6,311 nucleotides of DNA. It comes from Gemmatimonadota bacterium (lineage in GTDB: Bacteria; Latescibacterota; UBA2968; UBA8231). Location of the stretch: NCBI GenBank assembly GCA_026706505.1, contig JAPOYQ010000188.1:5499-11809 (forward strand). The letters run 5' to 3'. Under the pieces are notes generated by a model. The model saw only the letters and a program-made list of their open reading frames with translations. It was not told the DNA's origin and searched no databases. Position 1 is the first letter of the stretch. Every line of letters begins with the position of its first letter. Shown here piece by piece: positions 5,561 through 6,311 of this stretch. Both the position numbers and the translations under genes were made by a program.

Positions 5561-6311
5561 TTGAAAATAATAACGCCTAACAAAGTTATCGGCTGGACGG
5601 TCTTTGTGCTGGGGCTGTTTTGCGGCTCGGCAATAGCGCAAGCGGCGACTCGCGTTGAAGTGCCCATTTTTGAGGGTGGTGCGGGATTGGAATTTTTCTT
5701 TTTTGCCGCACGCGAATACGAAAAAGTCCGTCCCGATGTGCAGGTTGATCTCTACGGCGACCCGCGCATCGCCGACAAGGTGCGGGTGCGGATTCTCGAA
5801 GGGACGTTTCCGGAAGTCAGCAACGCGGGTCTCAATTATTGGGCGCTGATCCGCAACGGCGAAATTTTGCCCCTCGACGACTTTCTGGACGGGCCGAGTT
5901 GGGACGGGGACCAGACTTGGCGCGAATCCTTCCTGCCCGGCAGCCTCGACCGCTATGAGTACGAGGGCAAGATCTACGGCATTCCCTTCCTCTACTCGGT
6001 TTACGCCGTCTGGTACAACAAGAACATGTTCGAAGAGCACGGCTGGGTACCGCCGCGCACTTGGGATGAGTTTTTTGCCCTCTGCGAGCAAATCCGCGCC
6101 GCAGGGGTCTGGCCGCTGGCCTTTCAGGGGCGCTATCCAGGCTATATCGGCGGCGTGACTGACAACGCCTATTATCACCTCGCTGGCCGCGAGCGGTTCT
6201 ACGAGCAGAAGGATCTAGTGCCGGGCAGTTTCGCCAATCCCGAATTCGTGACGGCGCTCGGGCTTATTCAGCGCACGGCGCAGGTGTACTTCCAGCCCGG
6301 TGCTCTCGGCA
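5561..6311 (+). CDS. Sugar ABC transporter substrate-binding protein, N-terminal 250 residues (continues off the right edge)
   Basis: Exported binding protein of family 1 (maltose/oligosaccharide type), which captures a sugar and hands it to an ABC permease. From TTG at 5561 the frame starts MKIITPNK and continues with a hydrophobic core and SAIAQA, a normal signal peptide cleaved near residues 26-28; C21 lacks a proper lipobox. The mature protein opens with a strand (RVEVPIFEGG), then FAAREYEKVRPDVQVDL (48-64), the usual first helix and second strand. Family hallmarks follow: YEYEGKIYGIPF (132-143), VWYNKNMFEEHGW (150-162) and PPRTWDEF (164-171). About 150-200 residues are missing at the C-terminus. 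Permease genes are expected to the right. No ATG exists in this frame before the signal peptide, and TTG has no clear Shine-Dalgarno, so the exact start is unsure. Its sugar cannot be named. Confidence 0.9.
   Translation, partial: MKIITPNKVIGWTVFVLGLFCGSAIAQAATRVEVPIFEGGAGLEFFFFAAREYEKVRPDVQVDLYGDPRIADKVRVRILEGTFPEVSNAGLNYWALIRNGEILPLDDFLDGPSWDGDQTWRESFLPGSLDRYEYEGKIYGIPFLYSVYAVWYNKNMFEEHGWVPPRTWDEFFALCEQIRAAGVWPLAFQGRYPGYIGGVTDNAYYHLAGRERFYEQKDLVPGSFANPEFVTALGLIQRTAQVYFQPGALG

Noticed and set aside
5549..6178. Minus-strand 209-codon frame at the right end
   Set aside because: It lies opposite the substrate-binding protein, whose plus-strand translation has clear family motifs through to the window edge; it also crosses that gene's signal peptide region.

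Overview
The window comes from a bacterial chromosome of moderately high G+C. It carries compact, well-spaced genes with recognisable Shine-Dalgarno sites, start codons ATG, GTG and probably TTG, and one strong intrinsic terminator. The content is that of a polysaccharide or sugar utilisation locus: sulfatase, Gfo/Idh/MocA oxidoreductase, xylose-isomerase-like TIM-barrel protein, isochorismatase-like hydrolase, secreted CBM9-like protein and ABC sugar-binding protein. Such combinations are common in uncultivated, glycan-degrading lineages (Planctomycetota, Latescibacterota or Poribacteria type). The lineage is an inference from gene content, not something the sequence proves.

Layout. Positions 341 to 1 (minus strand) hold the first 113 residues of a type I sulfatase with its formylglycine motif; the rest lies off the left edge. 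A 217-base divergent intergenic region (342-558) follows. Four plus-strand genes then form a probable operon: a Gfo/Idh/MocA dehydrogenase (559-1710), a sugar phosphate isomerase/epimerase-like protein (1782-2567), an unusual fusion of a metallo-beta-lactamase fold with a cupin (2608-3678), and an isochorismatase-like cysteine hydrolase (3688-4437). Two consecutive hairpins (4423-4481) separate these from a secreted, Asp-rich CBM9-like protein (4515-5411), which ends at a textbook terminator (5430-5474). The last gene, a sugar ABC transporter substrate-binding protein (about 5561 to beyond 6311), is cut by the right edge and has a problematic start: the good ribosome binding site leads into an 11-codon reading frame that is not in frame with the transporter gene.

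How the genes may work together (inference). The sulfatase removes sulfate from a glycan or sugar. The secreted CBM9-like protein may hold carbohydrate outside the cell, and the binding protein delivers it to an ABC permease expected just off the right edge. The dehydrogenase and TIM-barrel protein would oxidise and isomerise the sugar. The MBL-cupin fusion could hydrolyse an intermediate such as a lactone, and the cysteine hydrolase could cleave an amide or related bond. No substrate can be read from the sequence. The MBL-cupin fusion, which lacks two of the usual zinc-binding histidines, is the least conventional protein here. No RNA genes, CRISPR arrays, insertion sequences or attachment sites were seen.
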